DNA from: Cyanobium sp.
GTDB lineage: Bacteria > Cyanobacteriota > Cyanobacteriia > PCC-6307 > Cyanobiaceae
Assembly: GCA_014191535.1 (NCBI GenBank)
Contig: BJHC01000103.1
Span: forward strand, 1-5,734
DNA length: 5,734 nucleotides
Reading direction: 5' to 3'
Of the stretch, positions 4,391 to 5,734 are shown one piece after another. The notes under the pieces are model-generated. The model was not told the origin of the DNA. It saw nothing but the letters and a program-made list of their open reading frames with translations, and did not search any database. The first letter of the stretch is position 1, and every line of letters starts with the position of its first letter. The position numbers and the translations under genes are program-made.

Positions 4391-5734
4391 TCAGCCGCGG
4401 GCGCCACCGGACACCGTGATCAGGGAACCCTGATCGGTGCTGCCGCTGGAGCCGGTGATTTTGCTGTTCGGGGCTGGGATCTCGTCGTTGCGCTTGCGCT
4501 GGAAGCCAGGCATGGCGCCCATGGGGCCGACGCGGGTGGGGTTGCGGCGGCGGGCGGAGCTGCCCTCGGTGCCGGTCACCCGGTCACCGCGGTCCCAGTC
4601 ATCGCCGGTGATGCGGGAGCCATTGCCCTCGCCGGTGACGCGGGAGACGGGGCGCTGGTCCTCGTCCATGCTCACGGGCGCCGGGGTGGCGGCGGGGCGA
4701 CGGTCGAAGCGGAACTGCTCGGTGCCGGTCACCTTGCCGGTGGCCATGTCGAACGGTCCGGTGATGCGGCCGCCGTGCTCATAGGTGCTGCCGGTGACGC
4801 CACCGGTGGTCTCGCGCTGCACCTGGGCGGTGCGGGCGGGGGACTGCACGCTGAACTGCTGCCAGGCGGCGGCGTTCAGGGGCTGGGGGAAGTCGGCGTC
4901 GCGGCTGGGGGCGGTGCCACAGGTGGCGGCCTGCTGATCAGCGCCCACGTAAGGGGTGCCGGTGACGTCTTCACAGGCGCCGCGCTCGGCGCCGGTCATC
5001 ACGCCGCCGATGCCGGGCTGGATGCCGGTCATGCGGTTGGCATTGCGCACGGGGGTGCGCTCGCGGGCGGCGCGCACGGCCTTGGTGTTGCAGAAGTCGC
5101 CGGGCTGCTCGAGGCCGGCATAGGGGGTGCCGGTGACCACCTTGCAGGTGCCGGGCTCATCGCCGGTGACCTTCTCGCTGCGGCCGGTGCGGGTGCCGCT
5201 CACCACCTGGTTGCGGTTGGTGATGCTGAAGCCCACCTTGGCGGCCTCAGGGGCGGGGCGGGTGCCGCAGAAGCCGTCGAACTGCTGGCTGCCGATGTAT
5301 TCGTCGCCGGTGATGTTGCGGCAGCTGCCGGGCTCATCGCCGGTCACCTGCTGGCTGCGGCCCACGGCGGTGCCGGTGACTCCGGTGCCGCGCAGGGTGG
5401 TGAAGCTGCTCACCTTGGTGGGGGTGCGGCCGGGGGCGGCGGCTTCGGCGCCGAGGTATTGGTCGCCGGTGAGCTGGCGGCCGGAGCCGGGCTCATCGCC
5501 GGTGACCTTCTCGCTGCGGCCCACGAGCACACCGCTCACGGGTTGACCGCCCAGGGTCTGGCTGCGGCCCACCTTGCGCACCGAGGGGGTGCTGGTGCCG
5601 CAGTAGGCGGCGGATTGGTTGGCGGAGATGTATTCGGTGCCGGTGACGGCCTTGCAGGTGCCGGGCTCATCGCCGGTGACCTTCTCACTGCGGCCCACCT
5701 CATTGCCGGTGACCCGGTTGCCGTGGCTGGTGGC
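4391..5734 (-). CDS. csoS2: Carboxysome scaffold protein CsoS2, C-terminal part
   Basis: The frame is open to the right edge, so only the last 447 codons are present; the Rubisco-binding N-terminal region lies outside. CsoS2 is the intrinsically disordered scaffold that gathers Rubisco and attaches it to the shell. The visible part holds about five middle-region repeats, each with V/I-TG motifs in the order KVTGDEPG, VTG/ITG followed by a tyrosine, and a weaker VSG/VTG/MTG, usually with two Cys. The C-terminal region (4912-4394) has further GGVTG, GRITG, GKVTG, SRVTG, SRITG, DRVTG and SKITG motifs and ends in the conserved LITVSGGARG. In known CsoS2 the middle repeats control size and curvature and the C-terminal region anchors to CsoS1 facets. 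The GTG at 5698 is not a start: the repeat pattern continues upstream as HGNRVTGNE. No A- or U-rich slippery heptamer is visible, so only one product is expected from this part. Confidence 0.97.
   Translation of the reverse strand, partial: ATSHGNRVTGNEVGRSEKVTGDEPGTCKAVTGTEYISANQSAAYCGTSTPSVRKVGRSQTLGGQPVSGVLVGRSEKVTGDEPGSGRQLTGDQYLGAEAAAPGRTPTKVSSFTTLRGTGVTGTAVGRSQQVTGDEPGSCRNITGDEYIGSQQFDGFCGTRPAPEAAKVGFSITNRNQVVSGTRTGRSEKVTGDEPGTCKVVTGTPYAGLEQPGDFCNTKAVRAARERTPVRNANRMTGIQPGIGGVMTGAERGACEDVTGTPYVGADQQAATCGTAPSRDADFPQPLNAAAWQQFSVQSPARTAQVQRETTGGVTGSTYEHGGRITGPFDMATGKVTGTEQFRFDRRPAATPAPVSMDEDQRPVSRVTGEGNGSRITGDDWDRGDRVTGTEGSSARRRNPTRVGPMGAMPGFQRKRNDEIPAPNSKITGSSGSTDQGSLITVSGGARG
4913..5023 (-). 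repeat. CsoS2 degenerate last repeat at the middle/C-terminal boundary
   Basis: This short unit reads IQPGIGGVMTGAERGACEDV then TGTPYVGADQ and ATCGT. The GRSxxVTGDEPG opening is lost, but the second half (VTGTPY and the two Cys, in ACE and TCG) is clearly homologous to the other repeats. It marks the transition to the C-terminal region. Confidence 0.75.
5024..5188 (-). repeat. CsoS2 middle-region repeat, fourth copy
   Basis: This unit starts TGRSEKVTGDEPG, then TCKVVTGTPY and DFCNT, then a more basic stretch (KAVRAARERTPVRNANR) before MTG. Both cysteines are present. The basic linker distinguishes it from the earlier copies. Confidence 0.88.
5189..5365 (-). repeat. CsoS2 middle-region repeat, third copy
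   Basis: This unit starts VGRSQQVTGDEPG, then SCRNITGDEY and GFCGT, then NRNQVVSGTR. Both cysteines are kept. QQ replaces EK before the first VTG. Confidence 0.9.
5366..5524 (-). repeat. CsoS2 middle-region repeat, cysteine-free copy
   Basis: This 53-codon unit starts VGRSEKVTGDEPG like the others, but reads SGRQLTGDQY where its neighbours have TCK or SCR, and APGRT where they have a Cys before G or N. Both conserved cysteines are therefore absent. The unit ends with the third motif GTGVTG. Confidence 0.9.
5525..5698 (-). repeat. CsoS2 middle-region repeat, first complete copy in window
   Basis: This 58-codon unit starts VGRSEKVTGDEPG, continues TCKAVTGTEY and AAYCGT, and ends at QPVSG. Both cysteines (TCK and YCG) are present. 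It is preceded by the end of another unit (NRVTGNE). Confidence 0.9.

Noticed and set aside
5698..5698. GTG at 5698 as the csoS2 start
   Set aside because: The frame stays open to the window edge and the codons before it (HGNRVTGNE) continue the CsoS2 repeat pattern. CsoS2 also needs an N-terminal Rubisco-binding region that is not in the window.
5151..5698. CRISPR-like array of spaced repeats
   Set aside because: The spacing (about 160-175 bases) is too large, the repeats are in frame within csoS2, and the intervening sequence is homologous coding sequence rather than unique spacers.
4391..5734. Programmed frameshift site giving short and long CsoS2
   Set aside because: It is known in H. 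neapolitanus, but no slippery homopolymer heptamer is visible in this GC-rich part of the gene. A site further upstream, outside the window, cannot be excluded.

Overview
The window is the 3' part of an alpha-carboxysome (cso) operon, with all real genes on the minus strand, so the biological order runs from high to low coordinates. The high GC content, a form IA-type carboxysome gene order (csoS2, csoS3/csoSCA, csoS4A, csoS4B), a CsoS1E-like shell protein and a neighbouring CO2-uptake-type NdhF all point to an alpha-cyanobacterium. A Synechococcus or Cyanobium-like picocyanobacterium is more likely than a chemoautotrophic proteobacterium. The species assignment is inference.

Layout from upstream to downstream: the C-terminal 447 codons of csoS2 (scaffold, cut by the window edge at 5734); csoS3/csoSCA, the carboxysomal carbonic anhydrase; csoS4A and csoS4B, the two pentameric vertex proteins; a csoS1E-like BMC hexamer protein with a long basic Ala/Lys/Pro/Thr-rich N-terminal extension; a bacterioferritin-like gene; a 138-bp gap; and the N-terminal 288 codons of an ndhF3/ndhF4-type gene (cut by the edge at 1). 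From csoS3 through the ferritin gene the genes are very tightly packed. The csoS4A/csoS4B and csoS1E/bfr pairs overlap by one base (TGATG), csoS3/csoS4A are separated by one base, and the largest internal gap is 59 bp (2161-2219).

Functionally the genes form one CO2-concentrating module. The NdhF-type subunit belongs to a specialised NDH-1 complex that drives CO2 hydration to bicarbonate outside the carboxysome. CsoSCA converts bicarbonate back to CO2 inside it. CsoS2 links Rubisco to the shell, and CsoS1E and CsoS4A/B are shell facet and vertex components. The ferritin-like protein is a known neighbour of cso loci with an unclear role.

The core is a known system. The points most worth a second look are the basic extension on the BMC protein, the Arg/Gly/Tyr tail that replaces the usual last helix of the bacterioferritin, one CsoS2 middle-region repeat that has lost both cysteines, and near-identical 38-base DNA repeats within csoS2. 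There is no gene-free stretch above 300 bases. Long open frames on the plus strand are antisense shadows of GC-rich genes.
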